DNA from: Bacillota bacterium
GTDB taxonomy: Bacteria > Bacillota > Limnochordia > DTU087
Length of the DNA stretch: 61,820 nucleotides
Assembly (NCBI GenBank): GCA_012798695.1
Contig: JAAZMR010000116.1
Location: forward strand, 1 to 61,820
Reading direction: 5' to 3'
The notes below the pieces were generated by a model. That model saw only the letters and a program-made list of their open reading frames with translations, ran no database searches and was not told the DNA's origin. The position numbers and the translations under genes were made by a program. Each line of letters opens with the position of its first letter. The first letter of the stretch is position 1. Of the stretch, positions 9,815 through 19,689 are shown one piece after another.

Positions 9815-10641
9815 TTGCGAACCCCCCTACGATCCAGGAAGTGGATAGCTAGAGCCAAGAGAGCAACAGTATACAGTAAGGAACCACCAATGCTGCTCAA
9901 TATACGGCTGGTACTGCCTAGCATTGCTGCTGATATGCCTCGATTGAGATAAGCAAAAGGTGAAATCCATTTTACACCCCGGTTGATCATGTCTATAGCT
10001 ACCCTAGCATAGATGAGTGTAGCTGACAGGTCCATGGCTGACATATTGTTGAGAATACTCGCCACAATGTCGATGGCCAAGAACGCCACCAGCAGCACGA
10101 GCAGTACTATGACAGAGCTGCGAGTACTACGGCAGATGGTCGACAAAAACAAGCCGAAAGCCACAATAGATGCTGCCAAAAGCACCGACAACCCAGCCAT
10201 GGCCAGAAAACTGCCGTGCAGTCCGAAATTGGTCAGCCTCGATATGATAAAAAAGAAGGCGATATAAACTACAATCAACCCTAGGAAAGTCACCAGCTGT
10301 TCCAGGAACTTGGCGAGAATATAGGTGGTACTATCAACGGGTCCGTAGAAAAGCACTTCCAGTGTCCCTTGGTCCCGCTCCCTACTAACAGAAATAGCAG
10401 ATGTCAGCGCTAAATACGTGGCGCCGATAATCACTGCTATGAAGAGGGGATAATTAAGGGGATTGCCCATCACCATCAAGCCATTCTCAGTAACGCCTTT
10501 GAGATTGCTGCGTACAAAGAGCATGGCTACCAAGAAGGCAAGGGATGCCGCTACATAAATACCCAACCCATTTACCGTGGAGCTGATGTCCCGGCGGGCG
10601 ATTACACTAATAGCATTAGATCTATCCTTCATTTTGCTCAC
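9811..10641 (-). CDS. ABC-2 type transporter permease
   Basis: About six membrane helices are visible (for example GLGIYVAASLAFLVAMLFV, YPLFIAVIIGATYLALTSAI, LVTFLGLIVVYIAFFFII, VIVLLVLLVAFLAIDIVASI and a last one near the C-terminus). The cytoplasmic SVSRERDQGTLEVLFYGPV segment is the usual ABC-2 permease coupling motif. The GTG start overlaps the ATPase stop by four bases and has AAGGAGGGG upstream. It forms the membrane channel of the exporter with the ATPase encoded just before it. The substrate is unknown. Confidence 0.9.
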   Translation of the reverse strand: MSKMKDRSNAISVIARRDISSTVNGLGIYVAASLAFLVAMLFVRSNLKGVTENGLMVMGNPLNYPLFIAVIIGATYLALTSAISVSRERDQGTLEVLFYGPVDSTTYILAKFLEQLVTFLGLIVVYIAFFFIISRLTNFGLHGSFLAMAGLSVLLAASIVAFGLFLSTICRSTRSSVIVLLVLLVAFLAIDIVASILNNMSAMDLSATLIYARVAIDMINRGVKWISPFAYLNRGISAAMLGSTSRILSSIGGSLLYTVALLALAIHFLDRRGVRK

Positions 10642-11585
10642 GATGCCTGCCCCTCCTTTGTCAGTAAGGAAAGGTTTTGCTCTGTAATGATCACAAAAGC
10701 CTCTTCCAGGCTGATCTCTTCAGCCACCATAGACAATACTACGCCACCATTATTTGATATGACACGGGAAATGTCAGAACGGTGGTCCTCATCGACAGAC
10801 GTCTTAATGGTCAACTGTAAACCCTCGTTGCTGACAGATTTGACGAACTCGAGTTCTTCTAGGCTCTTGCCGATAGCATCGGTATATGCCTCTAGCTCTA
10901 TCACGATTTCCCTTTCGTCGGCCACCTGCTGCTTAAGATGTGTCATGTCATCTTCGGCTAAAAGTACACCATGATGGATAATACCTACTCGATGGCATGT
11001 CCGCTCAATCTCTGAAAGGATATGAGACGATATGAACAGGGTCTTCCCCTTCATGTTCTCCTCCATGATGATATCCCTGATCTCTCTGATCCCGTATGGG
11101 TCCAAAGATGATTGTGGTTCGTCGAGAATGAGGAGATCGGGATCATGAAGTAGGGCCCGGGCCATGCTCAGCTTCTGCTTCATACCTTTGGAGTAGCCGC
11201 TGAGCAGTTCATGCTGCCGGTCTACGAGATCAATGCGGCTTAATACTTCATTGATCTTCCTGTCCGGGTTCTCTACCTCATATAGATCAGCAAAAAACCG
11301 CAGGTATTCCGTAGCTGTCATATCTTCATATAGGAATTGAAATTCGGATAGCACACCGATACGGCGCTTGATCTCGAAATAGTTCTCAGCCAAATCCTTC
11401 CCAAACAACTTGATCCTACCTGCTGTAGGTCGCTCCATCCCGAGGAGCAACATGATAGTAGTCGTCTTTCCTGCACCATTGGGGCCCAAGAAGCCGTAGA
11501 TCTCACCCTTCTCCACATGGATGTTCAAATCATTTACCGCAGTGAGACCATCGAATTTCTTCGTTAGCCCTTCTGTTTGGATCAT
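10638..11585 (-). CDS. ABC transporter ATP-binding protein (ABC-2 exporter)
   Basis: A cytoplasmic ATPase that drives the permease encoded downstream. The Walker A loop GPNGAGKTT (about residues 34-42), signature LSGYSKGMKQ, Walker B LLILDEPQSSLDP and the SSH switch are all present. The 90-residue C-terminal extension after the ATPase core is usual for CcmA/NatA-type exporters. AGGAGGGGG lies seven bases before the ATG. It is the first gene of a three-gene operon with overlapping stop and start codons. Confidence 0.93.
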   Translation of the reverse strand: MIQTEGLTKKFDGLTAVNDLNIHVEKGEIYGFLGPNGAGKTTTIMLLLGMERPTAGRIKLFGKDLAENYFEIKRRIGVLSEFQFLYEDMTATEYLRFFADLYEVENPDRKINEVLSRIDLVDRQHELLSGYSKGMKQKLSMARALLHDPDLLILDEPQSSLDPYGIREIRDIIMEENMKGKTLFISSHILSEIERTCHRVGIIHHGVLLAEDDMTHLKQQVADEREIVIELEAYTDAIGKSLEELEFVKSVSNEGLQLTIKTSVDEDHRSDISRVISNNGGVVLSMVAEEISLEEAFVIITEQNLSLLTKEGQAS

Positions 11586-11746
11586 CTGGTTTCCCCCTCC
11601 TGCTTCAACATTATGCCAATAATCGTGTTATCTCGTTATAGTAAGGGATCACTAACCTATGCCCTGTAGAGTCTAGTTCGACAAGTCCTTCTAGGATCCT
11701 TGCTTTTCTTAGTGACTTTCCTGGGAAAGTGAGGATCCAGCGCCAT

Positions 11747-11776
11747 TTGACACACCACCTCTTGGCCCCTTATAAT
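11747..11776 (+). promoter_or_regulatory. Consensus promoter of smpB-ssrA
   Basis: TTGACA (11747-11752) and TATAAT (11771-11776) are perfect vegetative elements 18 bases apart. The 307-base gap 11586-11892 between the divergent ABC operon and smpB holds this promoter, plus a nested inverted repeat at 11694-11738; I see no gene in it. Confidence 0.85.
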
Positions 11777-11892
11777 AGGGATGCAACTGTGGCAAATTCT
11801 ATCCGTGTGTTCCGCCTTGAACCCTCCTGGTGTTACTTCCTTAACCCGGCAGGGTGTTATTGTCCTGGGACCATCATATCGGAGGGAAAGCC

Positions 11893-12354
11893 GTGACTGA
11901 GGGCATCAAGATCATTGCCAATAATCGTAAAGCCCACCATGACTACCATATCGAAGAGACCTACGAGGCAGGCATCGTCCTCACCGGTACTGAGGTCAAA
12001 TCACTGCGACTTGGGCGAGCTAACCTACGGGACTCCTACGCGGTAGTTGAAAATGGTGAACTTTTCTTATATAATATGCATATAAGCCCCTATACTCAGG
12101 GCAATATGTTCAACCATGAGCCAAAGCGCACCCGCAAGCTGCTTATGCACAAAAGGGAGATCATGCGCCTCATGGGCCAGACTCAGGAAAAAGGCTATAC
12201 GCTCATACCATTAAAGGTGTATTTCCGGCGAGGCAAAGCCAAACTGGAACTGGCCCTAGCCAAAGGCAAAAGGCTCTATGACAAGCGGGAGGCCATCGCC
12301 AGGCGAGATGAAAAACGGCGAATCGATCGCATCTTGAAAGAACAGAACCAGTAA
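11893..12354 (+). CDS. smpB: SsrA-binding protein SmpB
   Basis: SmpB binds tmRNA and delivers it to stalled ribosomes for trans-translation. Family blocks are visible: [29 protein letters not shown] at the N-terminus, [17 protein letters not shown], and the basic C-terminal tail [19 protein letters not shown] that enters the decoding centre. The GTG at 11893 is chosen since GGAGGG lies six bases upstream and the family starts here; an in-frame ATG at 11854 adds unconserved residues. The 153-residue length is normal. The tmRNA gene follows 38 bases later on the same strand. Confidence 0.97.
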   Translation: MTEGIKIIANNRKAHHDYHIEETYEAGIVLTGTEVKSLRLGRANLRDSYAVVENGELFLYNMHISPYTQGNMFNHEPKRTRKLLMHKREIMRLMGQTQEKGYTLIPLKVYFRRGKAKLELALAKGKRLYDKREAIARRDEKRRIDRILKEQNQ

Positions 12355-12392
12355 GTTTGGCATGAGCACTTCCAGGCATTTTTGATCAACTC

Positions 12393-12744
12393 GGGGGTGA
12401 ATTAGGTTCGACACAGATGGGAGTGGCAATGGAAGCGAGCCGAGGTCCCATGCCTCGTAAAACAGTGGGAACTTAAATTAAACGCAAACGATAATTACGC
12501 TCTAGCTGCTGCCTAATAGCAGCTACGCTCTACCCTTCTGTGCCTGCCAGAGGGGATAGAGTGTCATAATGCAGGATACCGTTCTGGGGATGCTCATAAC
12601 CGGAAGGGGAAACCTGATGAGCTAGCCTTTGCCTAATCCTGCCCTTGGGGTTTGGTAAAGGTGAATGCCAAGCAAGGGCTACGCTCGTAGAAGTCATTGT
12701 GGCTTCATTTGTGGACAGCGGTGCAACTCCGCTCACCTCCACCA
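12393..12744 (+). ncRNA. ssrA: Transfer-messenger RNA (tmRNA)
   Basis: The 5' end GGGGGTG pairs with CACCTCC near the 3' end, followed by A and an encoded CCA (12742-12744), giving the tRNA-like acceptor. TTCGACACAGATGG downstream of the 5' end and GTGCAACTCC of the T arm are conserved tmRNA sequences. The tag frame starts with resume codon GCA at 12484 and ends with TAA at 12516, encoding ANDNYALAAA. It shares the smpB promoter. Confidence 0.97.
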
Positions 12745-12756
12745 TTAACCATAATA

Positions 12757-12790
12757 AGCAAAGCAGGAGGCTTCCCTCCTGCTTTACTTA
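12757..12790. terminator. Bidirectional terminator between ssrA and yajC
   Basis: AAAGCAGGAGG and CCTCCTGCTTT form an 11-base-pair stem around CTTC-type loop bases at 12760-12785. A-rich and T-rich flanks on the two sides fit termination of both the tmRNA transcript and the convergent yajC transcript. Confidence 0.8.
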
Positions 12791-12815
12791 TCTTCTACCA
12801 TCAATTATGACTCCG

Positions 12816-13106
12816 CTAGCCTTGCACCCCTCCTACACCAGATCGAGATACCCGGATCTCCACCTTGTCAGCGACCCGCAAGGTGAGCTGATCATCTTTG
12901 ATGGCGGTAATCTCTCCATAGATACCACCGACGGTAACCACCTTATCGCCTTTTTTCAGCGAATCCAGCATATTCTGTCGTTCTTTTTGCTGTTTCTGCT
13001 GAGGCCGAATAAGAAACAGATAAAATACAACCAGCATGATGATAAAAGGCATGAACAGCGCAAATACGCTGCCTTGTGGCTCCGCCGCAGCGGTGAGAAA
13101 TACCAT
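12816..13106 (-). CDS. yajC: Preprotein translocase subunit YajC
   Basis: A small membrane protein that associates with SecDF and the SecYEG channel. One membrane helix (about residues 14-36) is followed by the family motif FLIRPQQKQQKERQNML and GDKVVTVGGIYGEITAI in the cytoplasmic part. The length of 96 residues is typical. AAAGGAGGAG lies six bases upstream of the ATG. It follows tgt and queA, the usual queA-tgt-yajC order, but secD and secF do not follow here; the gene ends at the tmRNA terminator. Confidence 0.94.
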   Translation of the reverse strand: MVFLTAAAEPQGSVFALFMPFIIMLVVFYLFLIRPQQKQQKERQNMLDSLKKGDKVVTVGGIYGEITAIKDDQLTLRVADKVEIRVSRSGVGGVQG

Positions 13107-13193
13107 CTTTCACTCCTCCTTTCCCTTACATCCCCGACAAATGGGGCAATAAACACTACTTCCCCGTTCTACACTTCATTCCTGCCCAAACGT

Positions 13194-14342
<1,149 letters not shown>

Positions 14343-14393
14343 CTATCGAACAGGTGCATCATATACAGCTGGGTAGCGGCACCAGCCACCATT

Positions 14394-15419
14394 CTACAAA
14401 ATCAACATTGCATCTCCAAAACTAAAGAATCGGTACTTCTGGTCGATCGCTTCCTGGTAAGCCCGAAGAACAAGGTCTCTGCCGGCCAAGGCTGCTACCA
14501 ACATCAACAGTGTTGAACGGGGTAAGTGGAAATTGGTAATCAATCCATCTATGATCTGAAATCTATAGCCTGGATAGATAAAAATATCAGTCCAACCGCG
14601 ATCAGCTGCCAGCTGTCCATGCTCCTGAACCACTGCTTCCAGGGTCCGGGTGGTCGTAGTACCCACAGCAATCACCCGGCCTCCCGCCTCACGAGCTCTT
14701 TGGATAGCTGTTACAGTCTCCTGGCCAATAGTATAGTACTCAGCATGCATCTTATGTTTAGCCACATCATCGACCTTGACTGGACGAAAAGTGCCCAGAC
14801 CGACATGCAAGGTAATGGGACAGATAGTGACACCCCGCGCAGCAATGGTCTCCAGGAGTGCCGGTGTAAAATGTAGGCCGGCGGTTGGTGCCGCGGCAGA
14901 GCCCTCTTCCCTGGCATATACCGTCTGATAACGTTCTTTGTCGACCAGGGCCTTGTGAATATATGGCGGCAAGGGCATGTTGCCTAGTTGGTCCAGAATG
15001 GCTTCAAAGACTCCATCATAGTTGAACTCTATGATCCGCCCACCTACAGGAGTGATATCTTTTACCTTACCGACCAGCAGACCTTCACCGAATTCCAGCC
15101 AAGTGCCTGGTGGCACCCGGCGTCCCGGCCTTACCAGTACTTCCCATTCATCTTGTGTTCTCCTTTGGAGCAACAGCACCTCGACTTTGGCACCAGTACC
15201 TCTCTTGATACCAAACAACCTGGCCGGAATCACCCTGGTGTCATTGAGTACTAACACATCAGCTGGCCGGAGATACCCGACTATATCTCCAAAAACACGA
15301 TGCTCCACTTGACCAGTCTGTCTGTGAAGCACCAGGAGCCGGGCAGCATCTCGCGGCTCCACCGGCTCCTGCGCGATCAACTCTTCCGGTAGATAGTAAT
15401 CAAAGTCGACTACTTTCAT
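14394..15419 (-). CDS. queA: S-adenosylmethionine:tRNA ribosyltransferase-isomerase QueA
   Basis: QueA transfers the ribosyl part of SAM to preQ1 in tRNA, making epoxyqueuosine. The protein starts with the conserved [26 protein letters not shown], and shows [24 protein letters not shown] and [19 protein letters not shown], all family blocks. The length of 341 residues is normal. The ATG at 15419 has no ribosome binding site next to it; a strong site lies 42 bases upstream behind a predicted hairpin (see the entry at 15426-15472). Confidence 0.97.
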   Translation of the reverse strand: MKVVDFDYYLPEELIAQEPVEPRDAARLLVLHRQTGQVEHRVFGDIVGYLRPADVLVLNDTRVIPARLFGIKRGTGAKVEVLLLQRRTQDEWEVLVRPGRRVPPGTWLEFGEGLLVGKVKDITPVGGRIIEFNYDGVFEAILDQLGNMPLPPYIHKALVDKERYQTVYAREEGSAAAPTAGLHFTPALLETIAARGVTICPITLHVGLGTFRPVKVDDVAKHKMHAEYYTIGQETVTAIQRAREAGGRVIAVGTTTTRTLEAVVQEHGQLAADRGWTDIFIYPGYRFQIIDGLITNFHLPRSTLLMLVAALAGRDLVLRAYQEAIDQKYRFFSFGDAMLIL

Positions 15420-15425
15420 CTGAGT

Positions 15426-15472
15426 GGCGCATCGTTTTGCCTTACACAGGCAAGTGCGCCTTCTCCTCCTTT
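15426..15472 (-). promoter_or_regulatory. Shine-Dalgarno plus intervening hairpin before queA
   Basis: On the minus strand AAAGGAGGAGAA (15472-15461) is followed by a two-part hairpin: outer arms GGCGCA and TGCGCC (15460-15455 and 15431-15426), inner arms TTGCCT and AGGCAA with a five-base loop. ATG follows six bases after the hairpin. If the hairpin folds, about 10 bases separate the ribosome site from the start codon; without it the distance is about 45. No other in-frame ATG, GTG or TTG lies between. Confidence 0.55.
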
Positions 15473-15525
15473 GATGCTAGCGGATTCTATGAGTGCAAAT
15501 CCCTTAGCTAGACTTAATTCCTGGT

Positions 15526-16437
15526 CTATGAATCCAACGTATACCCCAAGTCACTCAGGCTACCCGCTTTCTCCCGCCAGTCATCCTTGACCTTAACCCA
15601 GAGCTGTAGGTTGACCTGTGAGCCCAGAAGGGCTTCAATCTCTTCTCTAGCCAACTGCCCTACCTGTTTGAGCATACTACCTTTGCGCCCAATCACAATG
15701 CCTTTCTGCGAACTGCGTTCCACATAGATAGTGGCCCAAACATCGACGAGATCCCGTTCATCCCGGACCTGTACTTGGTCGATCACCACTGCTATCGCAT
15801 GAGGGATCTCTTCTCTCGTCAGATGCAGGATCTGTTCTCGAATAAGCTCAGCCATGATGAACTGCTCGGGATGATCAGTAACCCAATCATCGGGATAATA
15901 CTTGGGGCCCTCTGGCAAAAACTCCACTACCTGATCTACCAGTTCGGAAAGCCCCTGGCCTGCTAGAGCGGAAACCAGTATTACATTCGAAAAGTCTCCC
16001 AGCGCCGCATAGGCAGTCACGATGTCTGCCTGATGCTTATCTTCTTGCCTACCTTCCCATAAGTCGATTTTATTGACCACCAGGATCACTGGGGCATCTG
16101 CCTCCCGCAGATGAGCGGCAATGAATTCATCCCCTTTACCAGGCGGGTATGCGGCATCGACCACGAAAAGTACCGCTTCCACCTCATTGAGGGTCCGCAG
16201 GGCTGTCTGTACCATATACTCCCCTAGCCTATGCAAAGGCTTGTGAATACCCGGCGTATCCAGAAATACGATCTGGGCATCAGGACGGGTTAAGATGCAA
16301 TGAATGCGATTCCTCGTCGTCTGAGGTTTGTCAGAGACGATGGCCACCTTTTGCCCAACTAACCGATTCAGTAGAGTCGACTTCCCCACATTCGGCCGAC
16401 CCACTACCGCCACAAAGCCAGAACGAAATACAGTCAC
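15526..16437 (-). CDS. era: GTPase Era
   Basis: Era is an essential GTPase that binds the 3' end of 16S rRNA during 30S subunit assembly. The G1 loop GRPNVGKSTLLN (from residue 12), the switch TTRNRIHC, G3 DTPGIHKP, G4 NKID and the C-terminal KH domain (VERSSQKGIVIGRKGSMLKQVG) are all present. The length of 303 residues is standard. The GTG start has GGAGGTGG three to eight bases upstream. It follows an acetyltransferase and cdd gene; cdd-era linkage is common in Bacillota. Confidence 0.97.
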   Translation of the reverse strand: MTVFRSGFVAVVGRPNVGKSTLLNRLVGQKVAIVSDKPQTTRNRIHCILTRPDAQIVFLDTPGIHKPLHRLGEYMVQTALRTLNEVEAVLFVVDAAYPPGKGDEFIAAHLREADAPVILVVNKIDLWEGRQEDKHQADIVTAYAALGDFSNVILVSALAGQGLSELVDQVVEFLPEGPKYYPDDWVTDHPEQFIMAELIREQILHLTREEIPHAIAVVIDQVQVRDERDLVDVWATIYVERSSQKGIVIGRKGSMLKQVGQLAREEIEALLGSQVNLQLWVKVKDDWREKAGSLSDLGYTLDS

Positions 16438-16471
16438 TGGCCACCTCCTTCCTACTCCATAGATTATTCAT

Positions 16472-16969
16472 CTATGATCCCACTTCTCGGGTCAGATCGA
16501 GTCGCATCACCAAACGGTCCTCACCTTGCCCATATTCCGCCCGATGAAAAGCTATAATCCTAAAGCCCAGTTTCTCCTGATATACTCGCAAAGCTGCGAT
16601 GTTAGTCGGTGATACCGTCAAATCCAGAGCTGTGAAACCCATGCCCCTGAGTCGACGGCAAATCTCCTTTAAGAAGCGAGTCCCTAAACCCTTTCCCCGC
16701 CACCCATCACGTATCGCTATGCCAAACAAGTAAGCACACCGAGGCTGACCCCAACTGATCATACACTCGGCTACACCCAGGGGCTGCTCGCTACCTTCCA
16801 CCCAGAGGGCATAAACTCGCCCTCGGCGCACAAAAGGAGGCAAGAACCATTCATTCATGCCGCCTATGCCAAAGGCTTCCTGTTCGATTTCGATCAGGGC
16901 CAGCAAAAGCTGGGGCTCCACATCATCCACTTCCTGCACTCGAATCGAGAGCATCCCTGCATCTTGCAC
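16472..16969 (-). CDS. GNAT-family N-acetyltransferase
   Basis: An acetyl-CoA-dependent acetyltransferase of the RimI-like GNAT fold. The acetyl-CoA motif A is visible as DGWRGKGLGTRFLKEICRRL, followed by LTVSPTNIAALRVYQEKLGFR, the usual motif B. The substrate (protein N-terminus, amine or antibiotic) cannot be told. The start is uncertain: GTG at 16969 or ATG at 16954. It sits between cdd and era in one close gene run. Confidence 0.88.
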   Translation of the reverse strand: MQDAGMLSIRVQEVDDVEPQLLLALIEIEQEAFGIGGMNEWFLPPFVRRGRVYALWVEGSEQPLGVAECMISWGQPRCAYLFGIAIRDGWRGKGLGTRFLKEICRRLRGMGFTALDLTVSPTNIAALRVYQEKLGFRIIAFHRAEYGQGEDRLVMRLDLTREVGS

Positions 16970-17008
16970 ACCTACACCGCCTTATTCATGCCGAGAGCAG
17001 GCCTTTGC

Positions 17009-17407
17009 TCAAAGAAAACTGCCTCCAAAAGCACCAGGAAGCAGCTCTTTTACAGTCGTAACCACTCTTTTCCCTTCCAGATTAGCCATAGCGAGCACAG
17101 CCTGTGGTGCCAATTCTATCATAACCTGGCGGCAGATACCACAAGGCGGCACTGCTTCGTGAGAAGCGGCCACCACAGCTATTCCTCGAATATCCTCATG
17201 CCCCTCAGATATTGCCTTAAAAAGAGCCACTCGTTCCGCACAACATGTTGCGCCATAACTGGCATTCTCGATATTGCATCCCGTATAAACCTCTCCTGTA
17301 TTGGTCAGCACAGCAGCTCCCACCGGAAAATGCGAGTAAGGCGCGTAGGCTCTCTTGCGGGCAATGATAGCTTGCTCGATTAGATCATGAATCTCTTTTT
17401 CCGTCAT
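17009..17407 (-). CDS. cdd: Cytidine deaminase
   Basis: A zinc enzyme of pyrimidine salvage that converts cytidine and deoxycytidine to uridine and deoxyuridine. The catalytic CAE motif (C56, E58) and the second zinc half-site PPCGICRQ (C89, C92) are present, as are the substrate residues YSHFPVGAAV and NIENASYG. The length of 132 residues is that of the homotetrameric class. GGGGAGGG lies just upstream of the ATG. The DUF881 genes precede it in the same gene run. Confidence 0.95.
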   Translation of the reverse strand: MTEKEIHDLIEQAIIARKRAYAPYSHFPVGAAVLTNTGEVYTGCNIENASYGATCCAERVALFKAISEGHEDIRGIAVVAASHEAVPPCGICRQVMIELAPQAVLAMANLEGKRVVTTVKELLPGAFGGSFL

Positions 17408-17422
17408 AGCCCTCCCCTTCCA

Positions 17423-18439
17423 TCATCGAGGAAGTAATGCGATATGTTCACTCCCCTTTATATCTAGACGTTTCCCCGTTAGGGCAAAAACTTCCTGCAG
17501 TTCTCGCAGGCTCTCTTCTAGCTGCTCCGGTTTCCCCACTGCCTTGATCAGAATTGGATTGGCGGCTACCGTCTTACCATTGACTACTACTACCGGTCCT
17601 ACACACCTTACCCAACCCCCTGCTGCCAGTCTCTGGCCACCAATCTCCACCCCTGTCGCTCCGGCAAAAAATAGACTATTGACTATTTCCCGGATATCTT
17701 GGTCGTGAACGATTTCCTCCCACAAGTATCCACCGGGAGCATCAGCTGCCTCGATGATAACTCCCGGACCCTCAAGGGCAACCACACCACTAGCCTCCCG
17801 TATCCTCTGCAGTTGTCTTTGCAGCTGCTCAAACTCTACCTCCATGCTTTGGTAGAACTCCACATCCCGAGGTGGAGACAGGATCTGCACCTGGCCATCA
17901 CTCAGCACTACAAGAATAGGCTCGGCCATCCCCCGCAAGATGGTCTCTTTCTGCAAGCGTTTAATGCTTGTGGGGCTGAGGAACTCCTTTCCCTCCACGA
18001 CTTCTTGCTCATTGATCAAAATCGTACCAGCCAGCCGGTGGTCTTTTTGCACCTTTGGATCAGACCTGATGATTGCCAAAACGGCTGCTCTTTGATGATG
18101 CCGCTTCTCCGCCCCAATAGCCATCTCCACAGTATATGATTGGACAACTAGCTCTTCCATGATCTCAGCCATGGTCTTGCCGGCCAGAGCTTTTTCCATG
18201 GAAGCAAGTGCTCTATTAACTGCCTTGGTGTTGTATACTCCTGCAGATTTGGCCATCTGCCTATAGTAGTTCATGATCACCCTGGCAGCCTGCCTGGCCG
18301 TAGTTCTGCCGTGAACTTCTTCTGGCAGCATCCCCCCTTTAGACCAAGCTGCCACAAGCAAAGTATCCAGCATAAGGATACCGATCAATACTATCAGTAG
18401 GAGTCTAGGTATTCGATCAAACCCTCTCTTCCCCGGCAC
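17423..18439 (-). CDS. DUF881 family membrane protein (copy 2)
   Basis: A single N-terminal membrane segment (RLLLIVLIGILMLDTLLVAAW) is followed by an extracytoplasmic DUF881 domain, recognisable from the GPGVIIEAAD start, the DIREIVNSLFFAGATGVEIGGQRL core and PILIKAVG near the end. The biochemical role is unknown; family members are often encoded near division and envelope genes. The GTG at 18439 is chosen because AGAGG lies eight bases upstream; a GTG three codons earlier overlaps that site. It begins just past the stop of its paralog and shares its architecture, so the pair is a tandem duplication. Confidence 0.85.
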   Translation of the reverse strand: MPGKRGFDRIPRLLLIVLIGILMLDTLLVAAWSKGGMLPEEVHGRTTARQAARVIMNYYRQMAKSAGVYNTKAVNRALASMEKALAGKTMAEIMEELVVQSYTVEMAIGAEKRHHQRAAVLAIIRSDPKVQKDHRLAGTILINEQEVVEGKEFLSPTSIKRLQKETILRGMAEPILVVLSDGQVQILSPPRDVEFYQSMEVEFEQLQRQLQRIREASGVVALEGPGVIIEAADAPGGYLWEEIVHDQDIREIVNSLFFAGATGVEIGGQRLAAGGWVRCVGPVVVVNGKTVAANPILIKAVGKPEQLEESLRELQEVFALTGKRLDIKGSEHIALLPR

Positions 18440-18450
18440 GGATTTCACCT

Positions 18451-19488
18451 CTATCTCAAAGGATGAGCCACCAATGTAACAGTACCTTCCTTGCGGATAT
18501 CCAGCATCAAGCCAAAGTAGGGGGAATGAGTAATCAAATCCAATGCACTAGCTAATACTTCGGGATCTCCCACCGCGCGTACTTCCAGTGGTTGGGTTGC
18601 TACCGCCTGATGATTGACTAAGATACTATCACCTACAGCACGGATAGAGCTTGTGGCAATGAGTCGCTGTGCACCTACCTGGATACCGCTAGCGCCGGCA
18701 GCAAATAACTCATTAACAATATCTCGCACATCGTAACCCAGCACATTTTCAATCAAAGCTTGCCCCCGGCTCTGTCGAGCCCTAATCAGCAGACCCGGAC
18801 CGGTTAGTTCTGCAAATCCTCCAGCCTGCATGGCTTGCTGCAGCGCTGCTTGAGCAGCATTGATCTCCTGGCGCAATGCATGTACCTGACCGGGCAGGCT
18901 GCGGGTGGTCAGCAGTTTCGCCTGTCCATTACGCACCTGGATCTGCACCATTTCCGCAAGTCCTTGAACCTGATCACTAATCTTGAGTTTCTGCTCACTT
19001 GGCGGGGAAAGGATATCTTCAGGGTCTTCAATCACCACCTTGCCATTTTCGATCTGAACCGTGATAGTCGCCCCTTCCTTGGCTGTACTCACTCTGGGTT
19101 CCTGTTTGACGATATCCAGCACTGCCTGTTCCCTTGTCAGTTGCTGCTCCCGCTCAATTACATCGGCTAGGTTGCGCCCATAAACACTCATCGCCTGGGC
19201 CACCTGATCCCCGGCAAGAGCTTGCTCCACTTCAAATCGATACTTAGCCATGGCATTTCTGACAGCGGCATTGTTCTGCAGGCCCAGCTGCTTGATCTGA
19301 GTCCCATAGAAATCAGCTAGAGCCACTGCCCCCTGCCTGATGGCCTCCAACTCAGTAACCTCGCCTGGGCGACGCAGTAACTGCGTAGAGCGAGCCAGGA
19401 CTATAACATTGACAAGTATGACCACAAGTAAAGCTGTCACCCAAGGGTCGAATTTCCACTTCGACCTCCACTGGTTCTCTCTTGCCAT
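18451..19488 (-). CDS. DUF881 family membrane protein (copy 1)
   Basis: One membrane helix (VTALLVVILVNVIVLARS, about residues 17-34) is followed by a long helical part (about 40-220, with QALRQEINAAQAALQQAM as a likely coiled coil) and the DUF881 core: GPGLLIRARQ, DVRDIVNELFAAGASGIQVGAQRL and PLEVRAVGD. The function is unknown. The ATG has AGG and GGTGG just upstream. It is the first gene of the run that continues through the second DUF881 gene, cdd, the acetyltransferase and era. Confidence 0.85.
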   Translation of the reverse strand: MARENQWRSKWKFDPWVTALLVVILVNVIVLARSTQLLRRPGEVTELEAIRQGAVALADFYGTQIKQLGLQNNAAVRNAMAKYRFEVEQALAGDQVAQAMSVYGRNLADVIEREQQLTREQAVLDIVKQEPRVSTAKEGATITVQIENGKVVIEDPEDILSPPSEQKLKISDQVQGLAEMVQIQVRNGQAKLLTTRSLPGQVHALRQEINAAQAALQQAMQAGGFAELTGPGLLIRARQSRGQALIENVLGYDVRDIVNELFAAGASGIQVGAQRLIATSSIRAVGDSILVNHQAVATQPLEVRAVGDPEVLASALDLITHSPYFGLMLDIRKEGTVTLVAHPLR

Positions 19489-19568
19489 TACCTACCACCC
19501 TTTCCACACCCTGTGCCCACAGATCACCCTGTATTCGTTAAATAAGATCCCCTGACTGAGGGGTTCTT

Positions 19569-19597
19569 ATTATAGTGGAACAGCTTTCTTAGCTGTT
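19569..19597 (-). promoter_or_regulatory. Candidate promoter with overlapping operator, DUF881-cdd-era run
   Basis: On the minus strand TATAAT (19574-19569) lies 80 bases before the DUF881 start. Where a -35 box would be, a perfect inverted repeat AACAGCT-5-AGCTGTT (19597-19579) is found instead of TTGACA. This fits a weak promoter with a repressor or activator site. Downstream in the leader CCCCT and AGGGG form a small hairpin followed by ATCTTATTT. Confidence 0.4.
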
Positions 19598-19630
19598 AGA
19601 GATGGGCCATATCTAGGTAGGGAGATCGAT

Positions 19631-19664
19631 CAAAATAACCCCCTCCGTGATCGGTGGGGGTTAT
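19631..19664 (-). terminator. Terminator of the sugar-isomerase gene pair
   Basis: On the minus strand ATAACCCCC and GGGGGTTAT form a nine-base-pair stem around ACCGATCACGGA, followed by TTTTG. It lies about 25 bases past the stop of the gene at 19690. Confidence 0.8.
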
Positions 19665-19689
19665 GGAAAGGGCCTTCTTACTTGTCCAT

